A stretch of DNA of 64,000 bases, taken from assembly GCA_004556925.1 (NCBI GenBank), contig SFFI01000003.1, positions 58,228 through 122,227 of the forward strand, written 5' to 3'. Source of the DNA: Clostridiales bacterium. GTDB taxonomy: Bacteria > Bacillota > Clostridia > Saccharofermentanales > DTU023. A program made the position numbers and the translations under genes. Below, in pieces: positions 7,973-15,977 of the stretch (position 1 is its first letter; every line of letters starts with the position of its first letter). The notes below the pieces were generated by a model that did no database searches, was not told where the DNA came from, and saw nothing but the letters and a program-made list of their open reading frames with translations.

Positions 7973-9586
7973 TCACTGGCTGCCTATTGCTAGAGTTTTA
8001 TTATAATTAATATTTGTATGCGATCCATGCTGGACAAAGAAAATGATTTTATCTCTTTTACCGATAATTTCATTTACTTTTTGCTTATATAGGCAAGTAC
8101 CTGCCACATCCAAGCCGGCATCTACCTCATCCAATATAAGAACCGAAGCAGACTCCATGCGTAAAAATAAAGTTGCCAGTTGAATCCTTTTGCGCTGGCC
8201 GAAGGATATATTATTCCCCTCACTCTGAATAGTTTTATGCAGATCCAACTCTTTAATGATCTCTAAAGCCTCAGGATCCGCCTCTTGGCTGATGTCTTTA
8301 CCCGTAAATACACGAAGGTAATTAAGGATAGAATCGGTGATATATCCGTCATTTTGCCCGATATAGACAATCTCCTGGTTAACGGCAGTCGGATCGTAGA
8401 CTTCCAGAGATTGATTATTAAGCTTAACATTTCCGCTTAAAGGCTTATACACTCCCTGCAAAAGCTTAAACATCGTGCTTTTTCCTGCCCCGTTTGGGGC
8501 AATCACTTTGATGCAGTCACCCCTCTCAAATTTGAAGTTAATGTTGTCCAACAAATACTCTGCCCGATCGCCATAGCCAAAACACACATTGATGAACTCT
8601 ACACTTTCAATCCTTGACAAGCTTTTCTGCCCTGTTTTCAGGGGGAGTTTCCGTAGCTGATCAATCTGGCGGAAGGCACCATATGAAGATAAAATTTGAA
8701 AATAGAGCTGGTCAATTTTGCTGATGTTCCCGATGACGATATTTGAAATTGACATGATAAAAACTAAATCGACAAGTGTATTTTGGGGATTAATCGTGAT
8801 AAAGGCAAACAAAGCAAGGCTAAAAATAGAATTGATATGCCTTAATAAATTCGAGTAAAAGACTTGTTTATTATCTAGCGCTTTAGCTGTCTGTATAAAA
8901 TCTTGTATTGCTTCTGTTGTTTTAGCCTGATAATAACCCAATATATTATTGGATTGAACCCTATCCATTTGCGAAGAAAAATCTCTGCAAATTGCACTAT
9001 GGCTTTTCATCTTGCTATTGATGGTTTCAGAAGCCTCTTTCATTATTTCTCGCGTTTTATTCGCAATCAAGAGGCCTAAAAGAAATCCTACGGATAATAA
9101 CACGGCTACGACAATATTATGGAAGGCTGTAATCAGTATAGCCGTAATGACAATCGCCAAGGAACTGATAAGAGCCGCCGAATGATGTCCAATCACCCGA
9201 AAGGCATCTAAGACATCATTATAAATAATATTATATATTTTATCGCGTCCCACTTGATCAATTTCAGCCCCGTATGTAAATGCTAATCGACTTTCAAGGG
9301 TGAGGGTTAGCTGTAAGATATAGTTTCCGCCAAAATCATCCAAGGCCCTGTACCACAAAACGTCAATAAGATTCACAAACAGCAGGATGGCTGAATATGA
9401 GGCGATACCCACACCGAGAAATAACCATTGATCAGCCTGTAGGCTCAAGGCATCTAAAAAATGTTTGATCGCAAGCGGGATAATTGCCTGTACCAGCGTA
9501 TTAATGAATGCCAGCACAAACACTTTCCCAAAAAGCTTGGGATACAAGCAAATGGCTTCTTTCAAATACTTTATAATCAGCTTCAT
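7973..9586 (-). CDS. ABC transporter, fused permease and ATP-binding domains (peptide exporter-like)
   Basis: A 537-residue half-transporter: an exporter-type membrane domain of about six helices in residues 1-300, then a nucleotide-binding domain. Walker A is APNGAGKST at residues 363-371, Walker B is VLILDE at 482-487 with VDAGLD as D-loop, and the switch His is in VQHGSH near 521. The signature is ISFGQ instead of LSGGQ. No C39 peptidase domain is present. The gene is visibly more AT-rich than its neighbours, which suggests transfer. It lies 190 bp downstream of a membrane protein and a small secreted peptide on the same strand, so peptide export or immunity is a reasonable inference. Confidence 0.85.
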   Translation of the reverse strand: MKLIIKYLKEAICLYPKLFGKVFVLAFINTLVQAIIPLAIKHFLDALSLQADQWLFLGVGIASYSAILLFVNLIDVLWYRALDDFGGNYILQLTLTLESRLAFTYGAEIDQVGRDKIYNIIYNDVLDAFRVIGHHSAALISSLAIVITAILITAFHNIVVAVLLSVGFLLGLLIANKTREIMKEASETINSKMKSHSAICRDFSSQMDRVQSNNILGYYQAKTTEAIQDFIQTAKALDNKQVFYSNLLRHINSIFSLALFAFITINPQNTLVDLVFIMSISNIVIGNISKIDQLYFQILSSYGAFRQIDQLRKLPLKTGQKSLSRIESVEFINVCFGYGDRAEYLLDNINFKFERGDCIKVIAPNGAGKSTMFKLLQGVYKPLSGNVKLNNQSLEVYDPTAVNQEIVYIGQNDGYITDSILNYLRVFTGKDISQEADPEALEIIKELDLHKTIQSEGNNISFGQRKRIQLATLFLRMESASVLILDEVDAGLDVAGTCLYKQKVNEIIGKRDKIIFFVQHGSHTNINYNKTLAIGSQ

Positions 9587-9778
9587 CTGTTTTTACCTTA
9601 CCTAGCGACTAGGTTTGACGCTTCATATACCCCGCACTCTGTCAAGTGGACTCTACACCTGGTGGGCAGAGCTGACCACCCAAAAGTCCTCCTTTGGGCT
9701 CTCGGGGACTAGCCATTTATCCTAAGCTTCCACTCCCTATTTCACCTGGAAACTTTGCTTTATTTACCAGAAGAAAGT

Positions 9779-10204
9779 CTATAGATTTTTATCCCGGTTG
9801 TAAACAAACCAGCCACAAGCAAGGAAAGGAATAAGTAGCAAAAAAATTGCAGGTTTTTTTTCTGCAGAGGAGGTGATAAATAGATAACTAGCAATGCCCA
9901 TGGCAAGTGTCGAAAACACGAGCAAAAGAAACAAGCTAATCCAAGCTCTTTTCTTTGTTCTTGCCAGTTTAGCAATTAACAATTGACCTATTAAATTTAA
10001 GAGGATTACGCCATAAAAAACGAATAAAAAAAACATCTTATTCTGATACCCTGCCCAGTTTTGATGACTTTCTTTAATTTCGTAATTAAATTGATAAAGA
10101 CGGATATCGTGAACAAATAGCATAGATATTAAGGCTGCTCCCATAGCCAGCGCATATTTTTGCCAGGTATAGCGGAAAAAAGAAAACTTATCTGGGTTAT
10201 CCAT
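9779..10204 (-). CDS. Four-helix membrane protein of unknown function
   Basis: A 141-residue protein with hydrophobic segments near residues 13-32, 53-76, 87-108 and 118-135, separated by short basic loops (KLARTKKRAW). No family was recognised. Its ATG lies 4 nt behind the stop of the 46-residue peptide gene and no Shine-Dalgarno is visible, so translation is probably coupled to the peptide. AT-rich like the rest of this locus. A self-protection (immunity) or peptide-processing partner role is plausible from context only. Confidence 0.7.
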   Translation of the reverse strand: MDNPDKFSFFRYTWQKYALAMGAALISMLFVHDIRLYQFNYEIKESHQNWAGYQNKMFFLFVFYGVILLNLIGQLLIAKLARTKKRAWISLFLLLVFSTLAMGIASYLFITSSAEKKPAIFLLLIPFLACGWFVYNRDKNL

Positions 10205-10208
10205 ACTG

Positions 10209-10349
10209 TTAAACCATATATATTAGCTGTTTAGTTTCTGTGTTCGGCTGTGAAGGGTCATTGGTGGCAAAAACAATCGAAGGTGCAATATAATAAATAG
10301 ATAAAGTTATAACAAGGGTTAACAAGCAAATTTGTTGGATCTTCTTCAT
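10209..10349 (-). CDS. Small secreted peptide precursor (46 residues)
   Basis: A short open frame starting MKKIQQICLL and ending TNDPSQPNTETKQLIYMV. It has a textbook signal peptide: MKK basic start, hydrophobic core in residues 7-27, and an A-x-A-like site at VFA|T, leaving an 18-residue tail. GAGGATGCTACAT precedes the ATG, giving a proper ribosome site. The stop is 4 nt from the start of the four-helix membrane protein, and an ABC exporter follows. These points make it a likely real gene for a peptide signal, bacteriocin-like or surface peptide. No known peptide family was recognised. Confidence 0.65.
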   Translation of the reverse strand: MKKIQQICLLTLVITLSIYYIAPSIVFATNDPSQPNTETKQLIYMV

Positions 10350-10393
10350 ATGTAGCATCCTCATTTGAAATAAATTATATTAATTTTGTTAAT

Positions 10394-10423
10394 AGTATAT
10401 AACTTTGTTTAAGTGAGCATCAA
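10394..10423 (-). promoter_or_regulatory. Candidate promoter for the small peptide operon
   Basis: On the minus strand TTGATG (plus 10418-10423) is followed after 18 bp by TATACT (10394-10399), about 45 bp before the peptide start codon. The surroundings are AT-rich, so the match is suggestive only. Confidence 0.4.
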
Positions 10424-10504
10424 ATGAAAGATGTGCACAGCGTCAGCGCGAACTTCCCTACGCTCTCGAACCAAAGCTTTCCGGCTGTGATACTCAAAAT
10501 AGAA

Positions 10505-10903
10505 CTACGTCAATAAATTCTCGTTGTAAACCTTTAAACCAATGGCCCACATATCGCGAACCATCTCACTTGCGACAGCTACCTTTGCGACATTTATTTT
10601 CTTGCCCTTAGAAATTAAATGTCGGAATCGCTTATAGTGCCGCATATTACACTTGCGCGCTTCAGCGTCCACTTCTGGTGAAACTTCATGACCTGTACGC
10701 ATCGTTTTCATATACAAATCGCATAGGTTCTGACAAACGCGTTTTTGTCCATTCAAGGATGTCGTACGCGCTTGGACAGTTATTAAGACGTCCATGAATC
10801 TCTTTTCCATTCATGAGGTCTTTTGCAGATAATGTAATGGATCATGCATGCTGGTCCAAGGCAATAACAGATGCAAATCCGTCCGTATCATGTATTCTTT
10901 CAT
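10505..10903 (-). pseudogene. Broken IS110/IS1111-type transposase remnant
   Basis: Reading the minus strand from an ATG at 10903, preceded by AGGGAGGGGC, one frame gives VIALDQHA*SITLSAKDL, resembling the N-terminal DEDD motif of IS110-family transposases with an internal stop. Another frame continues as 101 residues ending MRHYKRFRHLISKGKKINVAKVAVASEMVRDMWAIGLKVY, which matches the C-terminal end of the same family. The central part including the Tnp20 Ser domain is gone. A deleted and frameshifted remnant, not functional. It sits immediately upstream of the peptide locus. Confidence 0.7.
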
Positions 10904-11169
10904 TGAAGCCCCTCCCTGTTTGCGGCAATTACATCCGCGTGGATTTTTGTTCTTACACCAAGCGTATTGTTTCTGGCCTGCGTGTCAACAGATAGGGCTT
11001 TTCTTTGCTCAGGTGCGGGGTATATCGTCTACATGTAAACAATAATACCTATTCTAAAGCTAAAGTAAAAAGTAAGTTCCATTACAGGCCATGCTGGCTG
11101 GTTAAAGCCTGTGGAAATCGCCAATAGTAGTGAGGACTTTTGGCCTAGCTGATGCCTGCCTTCCCTTCC

Positions 11170-11365
11170 TATTACTTCGGTTTTCTTAGATTTCGGACAA
11201 ATTTGCAGGTAATGGATGGGTTTACTCTCAGAAACAGAGGCCAAACCACCCATTACTTGCTTATTTGCCCGCGTTTCCATCCACTAGCTGCAAACTTGTC
11301 CGACTGGCCACCCATTAGTTGCAAAAATGCCAGAAAATTCGAAAATCCAAACTACAACAGGCTCA
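11170..11365 (-). repeat. Interspersed repeat A, copy 2 (inverted orientation)
   Basis: Starts with TTGCAGGTAATGGATGGG near 11203, then inverted words CCACCCATTACTTGC at 11246, CCATCCACTAGCTGCA at 11277 and CCACCCATTAGTTGCA at 11308, exactly 31 bp apart. Flanking TTTTCTGGCA/GAAAATTCGAA matches the TTCTCCGGCAAAA side of copy 1 in reverse. Short open frames through this region are only repeat translations. Confidence 0.85.
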
Positions 11366-11472
11366 GGGCACACACTACTAGCGATATTGACCAAAAATCC
11401 GAAAAACCCAACTAGCCCTTCTCTCAAGGAAAGCTATAAGTTAATACAGTCGATGCCAATTTATTAATATAA

Positions 11473-11602
11473 ATTTTTGAGGCTTGATTAAATTATGGTC
11501 GGGGCGCATGAACTGTCAATGGCGCCTTCGGCGCCGCATAGCGGTCACAGACCATTGACAGTTCGTGAAGCTCGGCCTAGAAAGTTAACAAGCCTCAAAA
11601 AT
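11473..11602. repeat. 130-bp nested palindrome with UUCG-capped hairpin
   Basis: Outer arms ATTTTTGAGGCTTG (11473-11486) and CAAGCCTCAAAAAT (11589-11602) are perfect complements. Inner arms GAACTGTCAATGG (11510-11522) and CCATTGACAGTTC (11552-11564) are also perfect. Just inside is GGCGCC-TTCG-GCGCC, a very stable tetraloop hairpin if transcribed. It could be a structured RNA, a palindromic mobile unit or a protein-binding cruciform. No reading frame uses it. Confidence 0.7.
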
Positions 11603-11610
11603 CTGTGGTC

Positions 11611-11695
11611 TGTAAGACTTAATTCCTATTGGATTTTACTGAAAGACTAAATGCAACTCCCCATCCTTAGTGTGAAACTTACTTTTTCACTTTAG
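11611..11695 (+). repeat. Interspersed repeat B, copy 1
   Basis: Runs from TGTAAGACTTAATTCC to CTTACTTTTTCACTTTAG. The reverse complement of 63560-63671 aligns with it along its length (TGTAAGACTTAA, TGCAACTC, CCTTAGTGTG, AACTTACTTTTTCACTTTAG), although the other copy carries an extra duplicated 13-bp segment. Confidence 0.75.
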
Positions 11696-11726
11696 CCCTA
11701 GTTAATACCCAAGTCGGGCGTACTCA

Positions 11727-11763
11727 TAAAAAGGGCTGCCTCTGTTGGAGGCAGCCCTTTTGT
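11727..11763 (-). terminator. Rho-independent terminator of ppdK
   Basis: Minus strand: GGGCTGCCTC, loop of 5, GAGGCAGCCC, then TTTTT. A perfect 10-bp stem located 40 bp after the ppdK stop. A-run on the other side makes it potentially bidirectional. Confidence 0.9.
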
Positions 11764-11803
11764 TTGGGGTAATTTCTTTTTGCGCGTTGGCTACTAAGCC
11801 GAA

Positions 11804-14476
11804 CTAGCCTTCGATTCTGTGGCGGCCGTGCTCACGGAAGTCCACGGAGACGTAGTCTCTGGGTTTCTCAATTTGGGCTTGGGCGGCGGCCAGGATGGCG
11901 ATGGGCACGCGGTAGGGTGAGCAGGAGACGTAGTCGAAGTTCAGGTCGTGGCAGAGGTGGATGGATGAGGGTTCACCACCGTGTTCACCACAGATACCCA
12001 GATGGATTTCGGGCTTCACTTCTCTAGCCTCTTGTGAGCTGATCTTGACCAGGCGGCCAACACCCTTTTGGTCCAGGATGGCGGTTGGGTCGCTCTCGAA
12101 GATACCCTTCTGATAGTAGGTATCGAGTACGCGGCCAGCGTCATCACGGGAGAGACCGTAACCCATTTGGGTGAGGTCGTTGGTGCCGTAGGAGAAGAAG
12201 TCTGCGTGCTGTGCGATCTCATCGGAGGTCAGGGCAGCACGGGGAATCTCGATCATGGTACCTACCAGGTAATGGAGGTCCTGACCGGCTTCCTTAATCA
12301 GCTGGTCAGCCTTGTCCGTGATGATCTTGCGCAGGTATTCCAGCTCCTTGTCTACAGAAATTAGGGGGACCATGATTTCGGGATAGACCTTGATGCCTTC
12401 TTTTTGAACGTTGAGGGCAGCAGAGATAATAGCCTCTACCTGCATTTCAGCAATCTCGGGGAAGACTACTGCCAGGCGGCAGCCACGCATACCCAGCATG
12501 GGGTTGGCTTCGGCCAGGCCGTGTACGACGCGCTTAATCTCGTCGAGGCTGATGCCCATAGCATCGGCAAGTTCCTTCATCTCATTTTCTTCATGAGGCA
12601 GGAATTCGTGCAGAGGGGGATCCAGGAGACGGATGGTAACAGGCAGGCCCTGCATAGCGCGGAAGATGCCTTCAAAGTCGCCTCTCTGGATGGGGAGGAT
12701 CTTGGCCAGAGCGGCTCTTCTTTCTTCTTCGTTCTTAGCCAGAATCATTTGACGGAATTCAAAGATACGGTCTTTCTCAAAGAACATGTGCTCGGTACGG
12801 ACAAGGCCGATACCGCCCGCACCCAGTTCCAGAGCCTTGGCGGCGTCCTTGGGTGTGTCGGCGTTAGCACGCACGTTCATCTGACGGGTTTCGTTAGCCC
12901 AGTTGAGGACTGTGGAGAAATAGCCAGTGATATGTGCTTCTACAGAGGGGATAGCACCAGCGTAAACTTGGCCAGTGGTACCGTCGATAGAGATGACATC
13001 ACCCTTATTAAGAGCTAAGTCTTTCAGATAAGCTTTGCCAGCGGCCTCATCGATGGTGAGGTCGGCACAGCCAGAAACACAACACTTACCCATACCACGG
13101 GCCACAACGGCAGCGTGAGAGGTCATGCCGCCACGAGCGGTCAGAATACCTTCTGAGAGGTTCATGCCTTCGATATCTTCAGCGGAGGTCTCCAGGCGAA
13201 CCAGGATAACCTTTTTGCCAGCTTCCTTAGCGACCCGGGCTTCTTCTGCGCTGAAGACAATTTCTCCGGAGGCGGCACCAGGAGAGGCAGGCAGACCCTT
13301 GGCTACAGGCTGGGCCTTCTTTAAGGCAGCTTCATCAAACATGGGGTGGAGGAGGGCATCCAGGCTCTGAGGATCGATTTGTTGGAGGGCACGTTCCTTG
13401 GAAACCATGCCTTCTTCAACCATTTCTACTGCTACGCGCATGGCGGCTTGGGCGGTACGTTTACCATTACGGGTTTGGAGGATAAAGAGCTTGGACCGTT
13501 CAATGGTAAATTCTAGGTCTTGCATGTCGCCATAGTGTTTTTCCAGGCGCTTGGCGATGTCAGAGAACTGGTTGTAGATGTCTACGTTCCAGGTCTTCAT
13601 TTCTTCCAGGTTAATAGGTGTACGAACACCAGCTACAACGTCTTCACCTTGAGCATTAATCAAGAATTCTCCGTAGACTTTATTCTCACCGGTAGCAGGG
13701 TTGCGGGAGAAGGCTACACCGGAGCCAGAGTCATCACCCATGTTACCAAAGACCATCTCTTGAACGTTGACAGCAGTTCCCCAGGAGGCCGGGATATTGT
13801 GCATTTGGCGATAATAGATGGCACGGGGGTTATTCCAGGACCGGAAGACCGCTTCTACTGCTTCGATCAACTGCATCTTGGGATCTTGAGGGAAGTCTTC
13901 TCCCTTGATTTCTTTATAGCGGGCCAGGGAGGCTTGAGCGACTTTTTCTAGGTCCTCAGCATCCAACTCGGTGTCTTCGGTAACGCCCGTGGCCTTTTTA
14001 GCCTCGTCCATTAAGGCTTCAAATTCATCCTTGTGGACTTCCATGACGACGTCAGAGAACATCATGATAAAGCGGCGGTAGGCATCGAAAGCAAAGCGGC
14101 GGTTATTGGTCAGCTTGGCTAAGCCTTCAACCACCTCATCATTGAGGCCCAGGTTGAGGACTGTGTCCATCATGCCGGGCATAGAAGCACGGGCACCAGA
14201 ACGGACGGAAACCAGGAGGGGATTATCCTTATCACCCAGGGTCTTGCCGGTCGCAGCCTCTAACTTGTGGAGATATTCAAAAATTTCCTCTTGAATGCCA
14301 TCGGAAATCTTTCTGCCGTGGTCGTAATAGGCCATGCAGGCTTCTGTAGAAACGGTAAAGCCATTGGGTACAGGGAGGCCCAAGCCGGTCATTTCAGCCA
14401 GGTTCGCACCTTTACCACCGAGCAATTCACGCATGGAAGCGTTCCCTTCGGAAAACATGTAAACAAATTTTTTCAT
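11804..14476 (-). CDS. ppdK: Pyruvate, phosphate dikinase
   Basis: An 890-residue enzyme, the standard length. The N-terminal nucleotide-binding domain begins FVYMFSEGNASMRELLGGKGANLAEM; the phosphohistidine domain carries GGMTSHAAVVARGMGKCCVSG with the catalytic His near residue 455; the C-terminal TIM barrel ends with the GICGEHGGEPSSIHL loop containing the active-site Cys, and YVSCSPYRVPIA. It interconverts pyruvate, ATP and phosphate with PEP, AMP and pyrophosphate, typical of anaerobes that use it glycolytically or gluconeogenically. AGGAGGAAGA precedes the ATG. Own terminator downstream; transcribed separately from glyS. Confidence 0.97.
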   Translation of the reverse strand: MKKFVYMFSEGNASMRELLGGKGANLAEMTGLGLPVPNGFTVSTEACMAYYDHGRKISDGIQEEIFEYLHKLEAATGKTLGDKDNPLLVSVRSGARASMPGMMDTVLNLGLNDEVVEGLAKLTNNRRFAFDAYRRFIMMFSDVVMEVHKDEFEALMDEAKKATGVTEDTELDAEDLEKVAQASLARYKEIKGEDFPQDPKMQLIEAVEAVFRSWNNPRAIYYRQMHNIPASWGTAVNVQEMVFGNMGDDSGSGVAFSRNPATGENKVYGEFLINAQGEDVVAGVRTPINLEEMKTWNVDIYNQFSDIAKRLEKHYGDMQDLEFTIERSKLFILQTRNGKRTAQAAMRVAVEMVEEGMVSKERALQQIDPQSLDALLHPMFDEAALKKAQPVAKGLPASPGAASGEIVFSAEEARVAKEAGKKVILVRLETSAEDIEGMNLSEGILTARGGMTSHAAVVARGMGKCCVSGCADLTIDEAAGKAYLKDLALNKGDVISIDGTTGQVYAGAIPSVEAHITGYFSTVLNWANETRQMNVRANADTPKDAAKALELGAGGIGLVRTEHMFFEKDRIFEFRQMILAKNEEERRAALAKILPIQRGDFEGIFRAMQGLPVTIRLLDPPLHEFLPHEENEMKELADAMGISLDEIKRVVHGLAEANPMLGMRGCRLAVVFPEIAEMQVEAIISAALNVQKEGIKVYPEIMVPLISVDKELEYLRKIITDKADQLIKEAGQDLHYLVGTMIEIPRAALTSDEIAQHADFFSYGTNDLTQMGYGLSRDDAGRVLDTYYQKGIFESDPTAILDQKGVGRLVKISSQEAREVKPEIHLGICGEHGGEPSSIHLCHDLNFDYVSCSPYRVPIAILAAAQAQIEKPRDYVSVDFREHGRHRIEG

Positions 14477-14556
14477 TCTTCCTCCTATTTTTCGAGAGTC
14501 TAGCCCCCGTTTTTGTCTGTTTCTTTTATGTATGCTGTTGCTGTTTGTCTATATAA

Positions 14557-14584
14557 AAGGACAGTCTAAAGAGGCTGTCCTTTT
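14557..14584 (-). terminator. Rho-independent terminator after glyS
   Basis: Minus strand AGGACAG, loop, CTGTCCT followed by TTTTAT, 5-30 bp beyond the glycyl-tRNA synthetase stop codon. Confidence 0.85.
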
Positions 14585-14588
14585 AAGC

Positions 14589-15977
14589 TTACTTAAATTT
14601 TTCCTGCATGTAATCCAAGAGCTCAGCAATGGGCAGGCGGACCTGATCCATCGTGTCGCGGTCACGCACGGTCACGGCTTTATCTTCCAAGCTGTCAAAG
14701 TCAAAGGTCACACAATAGGGTGTACCAATCTCGTCTTGGCGGCGGTAGCGCTTGCCTATCGACTGGCGGTCATCATATTCCACTGCGAAGTGGGGACGGA
14801 GCAGCTGGGCAACTTCCTCGGCCTCCGCAGCCAACTTGGCAGACAGGGGCAGGACGGCCACCTTAACAGGAGCCAAGTCCTTATGTAGGCGCAAGACTGT
14901 ACGCACTTCTCCACCGTCCAGCTCTTCCTCTTGGTAAGCGCCACAGAGGAAGGCGAGGAAGAGACGCTCAACCCCAACAGAAGGCTCTACCACGTAGGGG
15001 ATATACTTCTCATTGCTTTGGGGGTCAAAGTAGCGTAGGTCTTGCTTCGACTGATCCATGTGCTTGCCCAGGTCATAGTCTGTCCGGTCGGCCAGGCCCC
15101 AGAGTTCACCCCAACCAAAGGGGAAGAGGAACTCAAAGTCTGTGGTCGCCTTGGAGTAGAAAGATAACTCCTCCGGGCTGTGGTCTCTTAAGCGGAGCAT
15201 GTCTTCCGGCAGGCCCATTTCGAGCAGCCAGCGATGAATGTACTCTCGCCAGTAGTCAAACCACTCGAGGTCCGTGTCTGGTTCGCAGAAGAACTCAATC
15301 TCCATCTGCTCAAATTCCCGCGTCCGGAAAATAAAGTTGCCCGGCGTGATCTCGTTGCGGAAGGATTTACCGATTTGGGCAATGCCAAAAGGGATCTTTC
15401 GGCGGGAGCTGCGCTGGACATTACGGAAGTTTACAAAGATACCCTGGGCAGTCTCCGGCCGTAGGTAGAGCTGGGTTTGGGAATCCTCCGTAACACCCTG
15501 GAAGGTCTTGAACATGAGGTTGAATTTGCGGACATCCGTGTAATCGACGGCACCACAGCGGGGGCAGGCGATCTTATTATCCCGAATAATAGCCAGCAAT
15601 TCTGCATCAGGCAGGCCTTCCACTTGACAGGGCTCACCCTTTTCCTCAAAGAAGTCCTCAATTAATTTGTCCGCGCGGTAGCGGGACCGGCAAGATTTAC
15701 AGTCGACCAGGGGGTCAGAAAAGCCAGCGACGTGGCCAGAAGCCACCCAAACCTCTGGGTTGAGGAGAATACCGGAATCTAGACCTACATTGTGGGGATT
15801 TTCCCGGACAAAGCTTTGCCACCAGGCTTGCTTAATGTTGTTTTTGAGTTCGACGCCATAGGGGCCGTAGTCCCAACTGTTGGCGAGGCCGCCATAGATA
15901 TCAGAGCCAGGGTAGACAAAGCCGCGGTTGGAGGCTAAGGCCACCAGCTTTTCCATGCTCAGATCAGATTGTGCCAT
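14589..15977 (-). CDS. glyS: Glycine--tRNA ligase, single-chain (alpha2) type
   Basis: A 462-residue class II synthetase of the homodimeric eukaryote/Gram-positive type, not the split alpha/beta enzyme. Motif GFVYPGSDIYGGLANSWDYGPYG opens the protein, GDVxxxR-like motif 2 appears as GIAQIGKSFRNEITP, FRTREFEQMEIEFF follows, and the C-terminal anticodon-binding domain reads VKVAVLPLSAKLAAEAEEVAQLL and GTPYCVTFD. A zinc-like C-x-x-C pair (CKSC, CPRC) is present. The ATG overlaps the rpoZ stop (TAATG), so both are co-translated. No T-box leader is visible between rpoZ and this gene. Confidence 0.97.
   Translation of the reverse strand: MAQSDLSMEKLVALASNRGFVYPGSDIYGGLANSWDYGPYGVELKNNIKQAWWQSFVRENPHNVGLDSGILLNPEVWVASGHVAGFSDPLVDCKSCRSRYRADKLIEDFFEEKGEPCQVEGLPDAELLAIIRDNKIACPRCGAVDYTDVRKFNLMFKTFQGVTEDSQTQLYLRPETAQGIFVNFRNVQRSSRRKIPFGIAQIGKSFRNEITPGNFIFRTREFEQMEIEFFCEPDTDLEWFDYWREYIHRWLLEMGLPEDMLRLRDHSPEELSFYSKATTDFEFLFPFGWGELWGLADRTDYDLGKHMDQSKQDLRYFDPQSNEKYIPYVVEPSVGVERLFLAFLCGAYQEEELDGGEVRTVLRLHKDLAPVKVAVLPLSAKLAAEAEEVAQLLRPHFAVEYDDRQSIGKRYRRQDEIGTPYCVTFDFDSLEDKAVTVRDRDTMDQVRLPIAELLDYMQEKFK

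Larger units (their letters stand above)
9625..11025. repeat. 13-bp inverted repeat pair flanking the peptide and IS110 remnant
   Basis: ATATACCCCGCAC at 9625-9637 is repeated as its exact reverse complement at 11013-11025. Between them lie the four-helix protein, the peptide gene and the IS110 remnant, about 1.4 kb. This could mark the ends of an inserted segment. No target duplication was found. Confidence 0.4.
11060..11695. mobile_element. Possible MITE-like element bounded by inverted repeats B
   Basis: CTAAAGTAAAAAGTAAGTT at 11060-11078 and the reverse complement of CTAAAGTGAAAAAGTAAGTT at 11676-11695 form imperfect terminal inverted repeats around 640 bp. Inside are repeat A copy 2 (11170-11365), a large palindrome (11473-11602) and repeat B copy 1. 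No gene is visible. The same B-then-A arrangement occurs near 63.6 kb. No target-site duplication was recognised, so mobility is inferred. The remainder of the gene-free stretch 10904-11803 outside these elements holds the ppdK terminator and nothing else I can name. Confidence 0.5.

Noticed and set aside
9461..9712. 83-residue plus-strand frame opposite the start of the ABC exporter
   Set aside because: Overlaps the exporter N-terminus on the other strand and the AT-rich gap; no motif or ribosome site.
11152..11415. Short plus-strand frame through repeat A copy 2
   Set aside because: Similar frames in the other copies follow from the repeat DNA; there is no conserved start or ribosome site.
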